DNA of 64,000 nucleotides from contig JAKABW010000012.1 in assembly GCA_021796535.1 (NCBI GenBank), positions 1 to 64,000 of the forward strand, given 5' to 3'. This document shows, piece by piece, positions 9,046-19,042 of the stretch (the first letter of the stretch is position 1; the number at the start of each line of letters is the position of its first letter). The position numbers and the translations under genes are program-made. This DNA comes from Actinomycetes bacterium (GTDB taxonomy: Bacteria > Actinomycetota > Acidimicrobiia > Acidimicrobiales > Bog-793). The notes below the pieces were generated by a model. That model was not told where the DNA came from. It saw only the letters and a program-made list of their open reading frames with translations, and did not search any database.

Positions 9046-12000
9046 GACTGGCCGCCATAATAGCCTCAATCGGATCCGTTCCCGACAATTCCGCTTGTTT
9101 CATCACTTCGGTTACCCTCTTATAGTCCGACGGCATGACTTTGACAAAGCCTTTAACCGTATTCGCGAAATCGTCCAATATGGTCAGAGCCCGCTTGGAG
9201 TCCGTCAAGTCATAGTGTTTTTTACAGATATCTTCCAGAAAAGATATATCTTCTCCGGTCAGTTCGTCAATCGCGACCATTTCTTTATTTAAAGAAGTTT
9301 CAAAATCGCCGTTTTTGTCGAACACATAAGCGATGCCGCCGGACATACCGGCGGCGAAATTGCGGCCGGTCGGACCCAGCACCACGACTCTTCCGCCCGT
9401 CATATATTCGCAGCCGTGGTCTCCTATTCCTTCCACCACAGCGGTTACGCCGGAATTTCTGACACAGAATCTCTCTCCGACCACGCCGGAGACAAACAAT
9501 TCCCCGGCGGTTGCCCCATATGCGCAAACATTGCCGGCGATTATATTTACGGCGGGATCAAAAGTGACATCCAGGGGCGGTCTGAGAATGATGCGTCCTC
9601 CCGAAAGACCTTTGGCCAGATAGTCGTTGGCATCCCCGAACAGTTTTATCTCTATTCCGCGTGGCAAAAATGCCCCCAGACTCTGACCGGCGGAGCCGGA
9701 AAGTTTAATACTGATCGTGGCATCCGGCAGACCTTCCATTCCGTATTTTGCCGTCACCACAGAACCCAGCATGGTTCCCAGACTTCTGTTGGTGTTGCGC
9801 ACCGGCAGGTCTATGGAAACAGATTTCATATTTTCAATGGCGGGAGCAGACAATTTGATCAACTCTCTGTCCAAGATATTGTCCAAACCGTGTTCCTGCG
9901 GTCTCGTGTTTCGCCTGTCGCCGGAGCCTAACTCTGACTCTTCCACCACCAAGAGAGGCGAAAGATCGATCCCGGAAGCTTTATAGTGTTGCAGTGCCGG
10001 AGTAAAATCCAGACTTTCCACGTTACCCACGGCTTCAGCCAAGCTTTTGAAGCCCAGTGCCGCAAGATATTCGCGAACCTCTTCGGCGATGAAAAGAAAA
10101 AAGTTTTCCACAAATTCCGGTTTGCCGGTAAAACGTTTTCTCAGTTCGGGGTTTTGCGTGGCAATTCCGACCGGACAGGTGTCAAGATGACATACCCTCA
10201 TCATGACACAGCCCGAAACGACAAGGGCAGCCGTGGCAAAACCGAATTCTTCGGCTCCCAAAAGGGCGGCTATCATAACGTCGCGACCTGTCTTCATTTG
10301 GCCGTCAACCTGCACCACTATCCTGTCGCGCAGACCGTTTTTCATAAGTGTCTGTTGCGCCTCGGCCAGACCCAATTCCCACGGCGCCCCGGCATGTTTT
10401 ACGGATGTCAGGGGAGCCGCTCCGGTGCCTCCGTCGTGTCCGGAAATCAGCACCACGTCGGCATGCGCCTTGGCGACGCCGGCGGCAACGGTTCCTACGC
10501 CTATCTCCGAAACCAACTTGACGTGTATTCTGGCTTTCGAATTGGCATTTTTCAGGTCATAAATTAATTGCGCCAAGTCCTCGATCGAATAGATATCGTG
10601 ATGGGGAGGCGGAGATATCAACCCCACGCCGGGCGTCGAATATCTTGTTTTGGCAATCCAGGGATAGACCTTGTGGCCCGGCAATTGCCCGCCTTCTCCG
10701 GGCTTTGCGCCCTGAGCCATTTTTATCTGGATATCGTCGGCGTTGATGAGGTAATAACTGGTTACACCAAAACGTCCGGATGCGACCTGCTTTACGGCAC
10801 TGCGGCGCAGATCTCCGTTTTCGTCGGGGAAAAACCTTTCCGGATCCTCCCCTCCTTCACCGGTATTGGATTTCCCTCCCAGCCTGTTCATGGCAATGGC
10901 CAGGGTTTCGTGGGCCTCTTTGGAAATAGAGCCGTAGCTCATCGCACCGGTGGCAAACCTTTTAACTATTTCCGAAGCCGGTTCCACCTCTTCTATGGGT
11001 ATCGGCTTCCTGATTGCCAGATCTCCGACCCGGAAATCAAACAGACCCCTCAGGGTAGCCAGTTCCCTGCTTTTTCCGTCCACGGCACGCGTGTATTCTT
11101 TGAAAATATCGTATTGTTTGGTACGCGTGGAATGCTGCAGTTTAAACACCGTCTTTGGGTCGAAAAGGTGAACTTCACCTTCTCTGCGCCATTGGTATTC
11201 CCCGCTTACTTCGGTCTCACGGTAAGCCAATTCCGACTCCGGAGCAAAGTAGGCAAACCGGTGCCGTTTGGCTACGTCTTGGGCAACCGAATCTATGGTC
11301 GCTCCGCCCAAGTGGGAAGCGGTATTGGTGAAATAGCGGTTCAGAAAACTTTTATCCAGTCCGACCGCTTCAAAAACGTGTGCGCCGGTGTAAGAGGCTA
11401 TGGTGGAAATGCCCATTTTGGACATAATCTTGAGGATCCCCTTGCCGGCGGCTTTTATATAGTTTTTCACGGCCTGGCGCTCCGTTATGCCGCTTATTGT
11501 ACCGGAGTGAACCATGTCGACGATGGACTCAATGGCCAAATAGGGATTTACCGCAACGGCTCCATAACCGATGAGAAGCGCCATATGATGTACCTCTCTG
11601 GCATCACCGGCTTCCACTATCAAACCGGCGCGGGTTCTGGCCCGCTCCCTCACAAGATGGTTGTGCACCGCCGCCGTCAGCAGGAGCGAAGGGATGGGTC
11701 CCATCTCTTTGTTGGAGTTTCTGTCCGAAAGGATGACGATATTGGCTCCGCGCCTTACGGCACTCATGATTTCGTCCAAAATGCGTTCGATAGCTTCGGC
11801 CATTCCGGCACCGCCTTTGCCGACTTCATACAAGCCGTCAATGGTAAACGATTTAAAACCCTGGGTTTCTCCGTTCTCGTTGATGTACATTAATTTTGCC
11901 AACTCGGCGTTGTCAATTACGGGAAATTCGATGGCAATTTGCCGGGCGGACTCCGGCAAAGGTTGCAGCAGGTTACCTTCAGGCCCGATCGTATTGGAAA

Positions 12001-13600
12001 GCGAGGTGACCATTTCTTCCCTGATGGCATCGAGCGGCGGGTTCGTGACCTGGGCAAAAATTTGATTGAAGTAATCAAAGAGCAACTTGGGTCTCTGGGA
12101 GAGAACCGCTATCGGCGTATCCGAACCCATGGAACCGATGGGCTCGGCTCCGGCCGTGGCCATCGGCGAAAGGATAATTCTCAGCTCTTCTTCCGTGAAG
12201 CCGAAAAGCCTTTGTCTGTTTACCACCGTGGCGTGTTGCGGGGTCAACATGAACCGGGGCGGCAGTTCGGAAAGATTCAGCATGTTGCGGCTAACCCATT
12301 CGCCGTAAGGGTGAGCTCTGGCCAATTCCTGTTTCAGCTCTTCGTCATTCAGGACTTTTTTTGCCTCGGTGTCGACCAAAAACATTCTTCCCGGCTGCAA
12401 GCGGCCCTTTTTCGCTATGTCGGCCGACGGTATGTCCAACACGCCGACTTCGGAAGCCAACACGACAAGACCGTCTTTGGTAATCCAATAGCGGGCGGGC
12501 CGCAAACCGTTTCTGTCGAGCAGGGCTCCGACTATGGTGCCGTCGGTAAAGGCCACCGCCGCCGGACCGTCCCAGGGTTCCATGACGCAAGAATGGAATT
12601 TGAAGAAAGCTTTCAGTTCATCCGACATTTTGTCGTTATGCTGCCACGCTTCCGGAATCATCATCAACACGGCATGGGGCAAAGATCTTCCGAAAAGGTG
12701 GAGGAGCTCCAGAGTCTCGTCAAAGGAGGCCGAGTCGGAAGCCTTATCCGTCAGAATGGGCAGGATCCTCTCAAAGCCTTGGGGTAAAGCCGGGGAAGAC
12801 ATCATCGATTCCCTGGCGCGCATCCAGTTACGGTTGCCGTTTACCGTATTTATTTCTCCGTTGTGGGCTATCACCCTGTAAGGGTGTGCCAAAGACCAGG
12901 AGGGGAAAGTGTTGGTGGAAAATCTGGAATGGACCAAAGCTATGGAGCTTTCACACAGCGGATCCGTCAGATCTTTATAAAAACCTTCCAATTGCTCGCT
13001 GGCCAACATTCCTTTGTAAACGAAAGTCCGACAGGAGAGAGAGGGAAAATATACACCCAGTTCGCCGTGCTCAATACGCTTTCTCACGACAAAAAGCAGG
13101 CGGTCCAACTCGATTCCGGAAAACTCCGCGTACGGTGAAGATCCGTCCGGCGCCATAAAAACCTGCGAAAAAACAGGTGCCGCGGCAAGAGCGGATTTTC
13201 CCGCAAAACTCAAATCCACCGGTATGTCACGCCAACCGAGCACCGTCACGCCCTCTTCGGCCGCTATGGCCTCCACGGCCGCTTTCGGGTCGGTTTGACC
13301 GGGATCAGATTTCGGCAAAAAACAGATTCCGGATCCGTAACGGCCTTTGGGAGGGAGTTCAAACGGAACCGATGCCCTGAACAATTTATCTGGCAGCTGA
13401 ATCATGATGCCCGCCCCGTCCCCGGTTTCCGGATCGGCGCCGTAGGCACCGCGGTGGCGCAAGTTACAAAGGGCCTGCACGCCCAAACGGACGGTTTTGT
13501 GGCTCGGTTCATTGGCGATGTCGGCCACAAAAGCAACGCCGCACGCATCGTGTTCAAACCGCGAATCGTATAAGCCTACAGTATTTTTTTCTTTATCCAT
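9038..13600 (-). CDS. gltB: Glutamate synthase (NADPH) large subunit
   Basis: The 1520-residue large subunit of glutamate synthase converts glutamine plus 2-oxoglutarate to two glutamates. The class II glutaminase domain begins at Cys22 (HDACGVAF), which becomes the catalytic N-terminus after propeptide removal. The central and FMN-binding synthase domains follow, with the 3Fe-4S cysteines in C-x5-C-x4-C ([12 protein letters not shown]), and then the C-terminal GXGXG beta-helix. Length and all domains are complete. A GAGGGA ribosome binding site precedes the ATG. It is the first gene of gltB-gltD-small ORF. Confidence 0.97.
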   Translation of the reverse strand: MDKEKNTVGLYDSRFEHDACGVAFVADIANEPSHKTVRLGVQALCNLRHRGAYGADPETGDGAGIMIQLPDKLFRASVPFELPPKGRYGSGICFLPKSDPGQTDPKAAVEAIAAEEGVTVLGWRDIPVDLSFAGKSALAAAPVFSQVFMAPDGSSPYAEFSGIELDRLLFVVRKRIEHGELGVYFPSLSCRTFVYKGMLASEQLEGFYKDLTDPLCESSIALVHSRFSTNTFPSWSLAHPYRVIAHNGEINTVNGNRNWMRARESMMSSPALPQGFERILPILTDKASDSASFDETLELLHLFGRSLPHAVLMMIPEAWQHNDKMSDELKAFFKFHSCVMEPWDGPAAVAFTDGTIVGALLDRNGLRPARYWITKDGLVVLASEVGVLDIPSADIAKKGRLQPGRMFLVDTEAKKVLNDEELKQELARAHPYGEWVSRNMLNLSELPPRFMLTPQHATVVNRQRLFGFTEEELRIILSPMATAGAEPIGSMGSDTPIAVLSQRPKLLFDYFNQIFAQVTNPPLDAIREEMVTSLSNTIGPEGNLLQPLPESARQIAIEFPVIDNAELAKLMYINENGETQGFKSFTIDGLYEVGKGGAGMAEAIERILDEIMSAVRRGANIVILSDRNSNKEMGPIPSLLLTAAVHNHLVRERARTRAGLIVEAGDAREVHHMALLIGYGAVAVNPYLAIESIVDMVHSGTISGITERQAVKNYIKAAGKGILKIMSKMGISTIASYTGAHVFEAVGLDKSFLNRYFTNTASHLGGATIDSVAQDVAKRHRFAYFAPESELAYRETEVSGEYQWRREGEVHLFDPKTVFKLQHSTRTKQYDIFKEYTRAVDGKSRELATLRGLFDFRVGDLAIRKPIPIEEVEPASEIVKRFATGAMSYGSISKEAHETLAIAMNRLGGKSNTGEGGEDPERFFPDENGDLRRSAVKQVASGRFGVTSYYLINADDIQIKMAQGAKPGEGGQLPGHKVYPWIAKTRYSTPGVGLISPPPHHDIYSIEDLAQLIYDLKNANSKARIHVKLVSEIGVGTVAAGVAKAHADVVLISGHDGGTGAAPLTSVKHAGAPWELGLAEAQQTLMKNGLRDRIVVQVDGQMKTGRDVMIAALLGAEEFGFATAALVVSGCVMMRVCHLDTCPVGIATQNPELRKRFTGKPEFVENFFLFIAEEVREYLAALGFKSLAEAVGNVESLDFTPALQHYKASGIDLSPLLVVEESELGSGDRRNTRPQEHGLDNILDRELIKLSAPAIENMKSVSIDLPVRNTNRSLGTMLGSVVTAKYGMEGLPDATISIKLSGSAGQSLGAFLPRGIEIKLFGDANDYLAKGLSGGRIILRPPLDVTFDPAVNIIAGNVCAYGATAGELFVSGVVGERFCVRNSGVTAVVEGIGDHGCEYMTGGRVVVLGPTGRNFAAGMSGGIAYVFDKNGDFETSLNKEMVAIDELTGEDISFLEDICKKHYDLTDSKRALTILDDFANTVKGFVKVMPSDYKRVTEVMKQAELSGTDPIEAIMAASHG

Positions 13601-13752
13601 CGTCCCTCAAATATTCTTAGAGTCAAAATACAAACACATATTTTACCCGGAAAGGGACGACGTTGGCCCAAAAGCAGTATATCACTTTCCGGTGTGCAAA
13701 GTGGCCGTGATCCCCAAATCGGGCCGGGTGACCCGGAGCAGAGCGCTTCCCT

Positions 13753-13780
13753 GCCGGAAAACCCCAAAGTCTTTTCCGGC
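13753..13780 (-). terminator. Hairpin after serS
   Basis: A perfect 9-bp stem (13753-13761 with 13772-13780) with a 10-base loop starts 12 bases past the serS stop. It is well placed to end the yajC-secD-secF-serS transcript. No T-run follows in the minus direction, so it is either a weak intrinsic terminator or a 3'-end stabilising hairpin. Confidence 0.5.
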
Positions 13781-13791
13781 ACAACCGCGGT

Positions 13792-15003
13792 TCAGATGCA
13801 GTCGGGGGCTCCGTAAGGCAGCAGGATTTCCGGAACTTTGACCTTTCCGTCTCCGTCTTGGAAGTTTTCCAACAAAGCTACCATGAACCTGGCCGTCATG
13901 GCCGTTCCGTTGAGCGTATGCAAGTAATTTGTGCCGGTTCCGTATTTGCTTCTGATTTGCAGCCGTCTGGACTGATAAGAAGTCGTATTAGAACAAGATG
14001 TTATTTCCCGATACTTTCCCTGGGAAGGCACCCAGGCCTCTATGTCGTACTTCTTGGCGGCAGAGGGCCCCAAGTCACCGGCGGCGGTAAGCACTACCCG
14101 ATAAGGAATTCCCAAACCTCTTACTATTTCTTCTTCGATTCCCAGAATATAGTCATGCATTTCGCCCGAAGTTTCGGGATGAGAGTAAATAAACATTTCC
14201 ACTTTATCGAATTGATGCAGACGGAAAATACCTCTGGTGTCCTTCCCGGCCGCACCCGCTTCCCTGCGGAAACAGGTAGAATAGCCGGCATATTTCAACG
14301 GCAACGACTCAGGATCCAGAATTTCTCCCTGGTGTAAACCGGCCAAAGCCACCTCCGAAGTTCCCGTCAAAAAAAGGTCGTCCGGATCCACTTTATACAG
14401 ATTGCTTTCTTCCGTCGGCAAGAAACCGGTGCCGTACATGGCATCTTCTCTCACCATCACGGGGGGGAGGACAAGGGTAAAACCTTTGGCAACCAAAGTG
14501 TCGATTGCATAACGGTACAGCGACAGTTCCAGGAGCGCCGATTTGCCGTATCGGTAAGTAAAACGGGCCCCGGATAATTTTGCGCCGCGTTCCATGTCGA
14601 AATTTCCCAATTCCAAATGGTCTTTTGGTTCAAACGGGAATGCGGTCCTCTCGCCCACTTCTTTTAGCACAAGCGCATCTTCGTCGCTTACTCCGTCCGG
14701 CGCATTGTCGTCGGGCGGATTGGGAACTTTGGCGAGCAAGAAATCTCTTTCTGTGGCAACTTTTGCCAATTCCGTTTCGGCCGCCTGCAATTCAAGCTTT
14801 TTTTGTTGCAACAGTGCCAACATCGCGTCGTCGGGACGTCCTTTCGGTTTCGTCTCCGATCTCAAAAGATCGACTTTTGCCTGCAATTCACGCCAATTGT
14901 CGTCGGCGGAAAGCAGACGCAGAAAGATTTCCTCCGCATTTTTTCTGGCAAGCTTACGTTGAAATTCCGTTGGATTGGCCCTGGCGGCCTTAAGGTCGAT
15001 CAG
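13792..15003 (-). CDS. serS: Seryl-tRNA synthetase, predicted CTG start
   Basis: Class II seryl-tRNA synthetase charges tRNA-Ser. The N-terminal coiled-coil arm (about 1-105) is followed by the catalytic core, with motif 2 around YSTCFRREAGAAG and motif 3 near the end (NGTAMTARFMVALLENFQ). The family-conserved opening IDLKAARANP lies directly after a CTG at 15003 that overlaps the secF stop as CTGA, preceded by an AGGCAGG-like ribosome binding site. No ATG, GTG or TTG occurs in frame before residue 40, a TTG at 14886 which would remove part of the tRNA-binding arm. With the CTG the protein is 403 residues, close to normal. The product is certain; the start codon is inferred from homology and overlap. 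Confidence 0.9.
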   Translation of the reverse strand: MIDLKAARANPTEFQRKLARKNAEEIFLRLLSADDNWRELQAKVDLLRSETKPKGRPDDAMLALLQQKKLELQAAETELAKVATERDFLLAKVPNPPDDNAPDGVSDEDALVLKEVGERTAFPFEPKDHLELGNFDMERGAKLSGARFTYRYGKSALLELSLYRYAIDTLVAKGFTLVLPPVMVREDAMYGTGFLPTEESNLYKVDPDDLFLTGTSEVALAGLHQGEILDPESLPLKYAGYSTCFRREAGAAGKDTRGIFRLHQFDKVEMFIYSHPETSGEMHDYILGIEEEIVRGLGIPYRVVLTAAGDLGPSAAKKYDIEAWVPSQGKYREITSCSNTTSYQSRRLQIRSKYGTGTNYLHTLNGTAMTARFMVALLENFQDGDGKVKVPEILLPYGAPDCI

Positions 15004-16652
15004 CGCTGCCTGCCTTTACGTCTGGACTTGGCCGAGGCTTTGGGACGGTATACGGAATTCGGTGTCTGCTTGGCCGGCGATGACTTGGAAGTTCCTTCCC
15101 TCTTGGGAGTCGCCGCAGTATCGGAAGATTTGGCGGCGGAGTTGCGTGGGGCCGCATTGGCAGCCAGCCTTGCCGAAGGACGGCCTGGTCTTGCGGAACG
15201 CCCCATCTGATCGGCAGCAAGCAGACCTTTTGCCACGGCGGCGGCGGAATATACCTGTTTTTCAAGTCCCCTTGCCTTCAATCTTTCCCTGATTGTTTTA
15301 TACTTGGGCTCTTTTTCCTTTAATATCGCGACAATCGGCGAAGCTATAAAAATAGATGAATAAGCACCGGAAAGAAGACCTATGAGAAGGGCCCAGCCAA
15401 AGTACTGCAAAGTCTGTGCGCCCAAAATATCGGCACCCAGGATGAGCACGGAAAGAATCGGGAGGATGGCAACCAAGGATGTATTAATTGACCTGGCCAA
15501 CGTCTGATTCATGGAAAGGTTGACGATATCAGATATGCTCAAACGTCCGGTGGAACCGATGTGAGATACGTTATCGCGCACTCTGTCAAAGACAACTATT
15601 GTGTCATAAAGCGAATAACCCAAAATGGTCAAGATGGCGACGACGGTATCAGGGGTCACCTGCAAACCTGTCAGAGAATAGATGCCGATCACGACCAATA
15701 CGTCATGAATAACGGCCATAACAGCCGCCAGCGCCATTCTCCATTCGAAAAATATCGATATGTAAAGCGACACCACGACAAAGAATACAATTAAGGCTTC
15801 GATGGCTTTGCTGGTAACGGAGCTTCCCCAGGACGGCCCGACGCTGTTTACACCCACGGCTTCCGGGTTTACCCCGGCCAATTTTGCCAAAGTATCGGTA
15901 ACCCTCGCCACTTGGTTCTGAGTGGGGTTCTTGCCGTTACCCAGTTTGGCCTCAACCTGTAAAGTTTTGGTGGCGGAATTGCTGCCCAAAACAGTGATTG
16001 TGGCACCGCCGTACCCCAGAGGGGTAAGGGCATTTCTGGCTTCCAACGGAGTGACGGTAGCGGTTCTTACCTGCCACGCTGTTCCTCCCGAAAAATCTAT
16101 GCCGAGGTTTAGTCCCCTGGTGGACAGAGAAATAATTCCGGAGAATATGACGATCAGAGAAATGGCGAACCAAATTCTTTTCCGTCTGACAAAATCTATT
16201 GTCGTTCTGCCATAGTAAAGCTTGTGATAAAAACCCTCTCTCTTGGGAGACCGTCTTGACACATCTCCCGAGAAGGCAGCGCTTCCTTCCGCCGGTTCGG
16301 CGGCGGGCTTCGCGGACTTCTTGGGTTTGGCCGCTTTTTCGGTTGCCGCCGCTTCTTCCCAGAAAGCTATTTCTTCCTCAGAGGATTCGGTTGCTTCCTC
16401 ATCGACTTCCGGGGCGGGATTCAAAGCGGCTTCTTCCGCATCGTCTTCTTCGGCCGTAAAGGCAACGGCGTCTTCCGAATCTGCTTCGTCGAAGTTTTCT
16501 TCCCCGTCGAGAGATTCCGTAAAATCTATTTCTTCGCCGCCGTCCGACTCAAAGGAATCGGAGGTATTTGCCGTATTCAATTCTTCGTTATTATCCGAAT
16601 TGTCGCCGCGGCGTCTGGCCGCATCTCCCGGTCTTATTATGTCGGGGCTCAT
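15000..16652 (-). CDS. secF: Protein translocase subunit SecF
   Basis: SecF works with SecD to use the proton-motive force for late steps of Sec export. The core (about 155-450) has the first transmembrane helix, the LGIDFSGGTAW motif, a periplasmic domain, and five more helices containing VVFDRVRDN. Two extensions are unusual: about 130 N-terminal residues very rich in Glu, Asp and Ser, and about 70 C-terminal residues that are Lys/Arg/Ser/Pro-rich. Basic C-termini are common in actinobacterial SecF, but the long acidic head is less so. It overlaps secD by 4 bases and serS by 4 bases. Confidence 0.95.
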   Translation of the reverse strand: MSPDIIRPGDAARRRGDNSDNNEELNTANTSDSFESDGGEEIDFTESLDGEENFDEADSEDAVAFTAEEDDAEEAALNPAPEVDEEATESSEEEIAFWEEAAATEKAAKPKKSAKPAAEPAEGSAAFSGDVSRRSPKREGFYHKLYYGRTTIDFVRRKRIWFAISLIVIFSGIISLSTRGLNLGIDFSGGTAWQVRTATVTPLEARNALTPLGYGGATITVLGSNSATKTLQVEAKLGNGKNPTQNQVARVTDTLAKLAGVNPEAVGVNSVGPSWGSSVTSKAIEALIVFFVVVSLYISIFFEWRMALAAVMAVIHDVLVVIGIYSLTGLQVTPDTVVAILTILGYSLYDTIVVFDRVRDNVSHIGSTGRLSISDIVNLSMNQTLARSINTSLVAILPILSVLILGADILGAQTLQYFGWALLIGLLSGAYSSIFIASPIVAILKEKEPKYKTIRERLKARGLEKQVYSAAAVAKGLLAADQMGRSARPGRPSARLAANAAPRNSAAKSSDTAATPKREGTSKSSPAKQTPNSVYRPKASAKSRRKGRQR

Positions 16653-18205
16653 GAAACAACTCCTGACTTGACATCTTGCTCATTGTTTTTGTATGCCGCA
16701 AGACCTCTGGCCACACCGACCCAGCGCGCTTCTGTAAAGAAGCGGTTGGATCCCAGCAGAATAACAAGAGGCCTGGTAAAGAAATATGACGTCAACACGT
16801 CAATCAACGTTGAAAGCCCGAGCATAAAGGCAAATCCCTTGACTGCGCCGACAGAAAGAATCCAAAGTATCAAAGCAGCCAGGAAAGAAACGGCATCGGC
16901 CGACAAAATCGTACGGTATGCGCTCTTGAAGCTTTTGTCCACCGAAGCCCTGATGGACTTCCCGGCTCTTACTTCGTCTTTCAATCTTTCAAAATACACC
17001 ACGTAGGAGTCCACGGTAATACCTATAGAAACTATCAAACCGGTTACCCCGGAGAGGTCCAGTGTCAAACCGAAAGAGGTATTGCCTAGAATACTGACCA
17101 GACCGTATATCAGTGCCGCCGTTGTGGCAAGACCGACCAAAACCACTATGCCCAGTGCACGGTAGTAAATAATGGTGTAGATCATCACCAGAAGCAGTCC
17201 CAACACACCGGCAAGCAAGCCGGCGGTCAAAGAGGAGCTGCCCAAAGAAGGCGAGACCGTCTGAGCCGTTTCCTGCACCAACCTGACGGGAAGAGAACCG
17301 TAATTGAGGTCAAGAGCCAAGTTCCTGGCCTGTTGAGAGCTAAAGCGTCCGGTGATCTGACCGGAGCCGTTGAAGTGGCTTGCCTCGATGATGGGAGCGG
17401 AAATTACCTGACCGTCCAAATCGTCGGCAACCAAGGTCTTGTAATATTTGGCCGCCACGTCATTGAATATCGTACTTCCGCTCGAAGAAAGCGTAAATTG
17501 TACGATCCACTGTCCCGTTTGATTCAGCGCCGCCGTAGCCGAAGAGATAATCTGTCCGTCCGCTTCATGGCCGTTGATATATGCGGGACCCAAAATCATT
17601 CTGGGAGCGGCAATCTGTCCGTTGGAGGGAAGGATGACATTTTGACTGGGATTATCACTGCTGGAAGGCGTCGTCGGATAGTTGGCATAGATGGGGTCTT
17701 CCACATCGGCTGCCGGAGGACTGTAATTGGCGTTTCCGCTTGACCCTGTCGTATAGTACGCCGAAGAATACAGATAACCGCCTGAGGGGGTCGGCGGCAC
17801 TTTGTAAGCAGCCTTTACGGAAGAATGTCCTTTGGCTGCCTTCGGCGGTATATAAGCCGGAGCGCCTCCCAGTACCGGTCTGAAAAACAGCTGGGCGGTG
17901 GTGCCTATGATCTTCAGTGTCTCTTGCGGGTTTTTGATACCGGGCAGCTGAACAACTATCTGATTCCCTTGAGTAGTCACGTTTGGCTGTGCCACGCCGA
18001 GACCGTTAAGTCTGTTATCCATTACGTTTACGGCAGTCTGTAACTCCGACTGCGGCACGGCATGTGCCGGAACGAAGACAACGGAAAGGCCGCCGGCCAG
18101 ATCAAGACCAAGTTTGGGACGCCAATTGGCGGCCAAAACACCGCCCAAAGAAGCCAGACATATTATTGTAGTTATAACCACACTGAAAATTAATTTTCGG
18201 CGCAT
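16649..18205 (-). CDS. secD: Protein translocase subunit SecD
   Basis: A 518-residue SecD. It has an N-terminal helix (about 6-26), the LGLDLAGGLSVVF motif, the P1 periplasmic domain (about 50-320) with a Gly/Tyr/Ser-rich actinobacterial insertion (about 110-195), then transmembrane helices with SIGITVDSYVVYFERLKDEV. It forms the SecDF complex with the product of the overlapping secF. Upstream lies yajC, with a 48-base gap. Confidence 0.96.
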   Translation of the reverse strand: MRRKLIFSVVITTIICLASLGGVLAANWRPKLGLDLAGGLSVVFVPAHAVPQSELQTAVNVMDNRLNGLGVAQPNVTTQGNQIVVQLPGIKNPQETLKIIGTTAQLFFRPVLGGAPAYIPPKAAKGHSSVKAAYKVPPTPSGGYLYSSAYYTTGSSGNANYSPPAADVEDPIYANYPTTPSSSDNPSQNVILPSNGQIAAPRMILGPAYINGHEADGQIISSATAALNQTGQWIVQFTLSSSGSTIFNDVAAKYYKTLVADDLDGQVISAPIIEASHFNGSGQITGRFSSQQARNLALDLNYGSLPVRLVQETAQTVSPSLGSSSLTAGLLAGVLGLLLVMIYTIIYYRALGIVVLVGLATTAALIYGLVSILGNTSFGLTLDLSGVTGLIVSIGITVDSYVVYFERLKDEVRAGKSIRASVDKSFKSAYRTILSADAVSFLAALILWILSVGAVKGFAFMLGLSTLIDVLTSYFFTRPLVILLGSNRFFTEARWVGVARGLAAYKNNEQDVKSGVVS

Positions 18206-18253
18206 ATCTTATTCGGTCTCCGCGCTCATTTCTGTTCAAATCCCCCGTATTGA

Positions 18254-18811
18254 TTATGACGGCTCTTCGTCGGTAGCCGAATTGCCGTCATCGGAAAAAC
18301 TATTTTCTAGCTTAGCTTGAAAATCGGCCGTTTCTTCATTTAAATCCGATTTTGACGAATCAGAGTTCCCGCTCTCCGAAGGAGTTGGCGCACTCCCTTG
18401 GGGACCGTAGCGCTCTTCTTCCGTCACCGTGCGGGCTACGGCATGCCTGAGTACCGTTATAACAACCCCGGGAGCGATTTCTAAGTCCACTTTGCCGGTT
18501 TCGCTGATATCCGCCACTTTGCCGACCAGACCGAATGTCGTGACTACGGTGTCTCCTATCAAAAACTGGCGCCCCGGACGCTGTCCGTAGGGGCTGTTGG
18601 CGCCCCCGGCATTTCTGGCGCGTACTCTTCTGGACCACACAAAAAATACCACGAACAATATAATCAGACCGTAAAAGAACAACAGAGAGGAACTGGATGA
18701 TGCGGTGGGTTTTTTCCCGGAAGTCTTTGCCAGCAAAATTGCGGCCGGAACCAGCTTGGCATTTAGTGAATTTATCCCGCCTTGAACGGCAGCCATTAAA
18801 TTATTAGTCAT
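18254..18811 (-). CDS. yajC: Preprotein translocase accessory subunit YajC
   Basis: YajC associates with SecDF in the membrane. A single transmembrane segment (about 42-60, LLFFYGLIILFVVFFVWSR) is followed by the YajC soluble domain (about 75-130, GDTVVTTFGLVGKVADI). At 185 residues it is longer than most YajC proteins (about 110), because of about 35 residues before the helix and an acidic Ser-rich C-terminal tail. It is first in the yajC-secD-secF-serS run. Confidence 0.93.
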   Translation of the reverse strand: MTNNLMAAVQGGINSLNAKLVPAAILLAKTSGKKPTASSSSSLLFFYGLIILFVVFFVWSRRVRARNAGGANSPYGQRPGRQFLIGDTVVTTFGLVGKVADISETGKVDLEIAPGVVITVLRHAVARTVTEEERYGPQGSAPTPSESGNSDSSKSDLNEETADFQAKLENSFSDDGNSATDEEPS

Positions 18812-18949
18812 ATCAGAATCCTAAGTTTGTCTACGTTATTGCCGCACCATAACCCTCAAAGATCGGTCATTTTGGCCGTGATGCGGTAAACCATTATAGC
18901 TTATGCCATAAAACAGACCCGTCGTACCGCAACCAAAAATTTATCGGAG

Positions 18950-18976
18950 GCAAAACCGCAAAGGAAAAATTTGCGG
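18950..18976 (-). terminator. Intrinsic terminator after ruvB
   Basis: A perfect 7-bp stem (18956-18962 with 18970-18976) with a 7-base loop lies about 67 bases past the ruvB stop. It is followed in the minus direction by a short T-run. This fits a rho-independent terminator for ruvCAB. Confidence 0.6.
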
Positions 18977-19042
18977 GGAAAACTCTCAAAAACAGGAGAG
19001 ATACCCAAACGGATACGGCCGGATCAGAAGAAGCAGTCTCTC

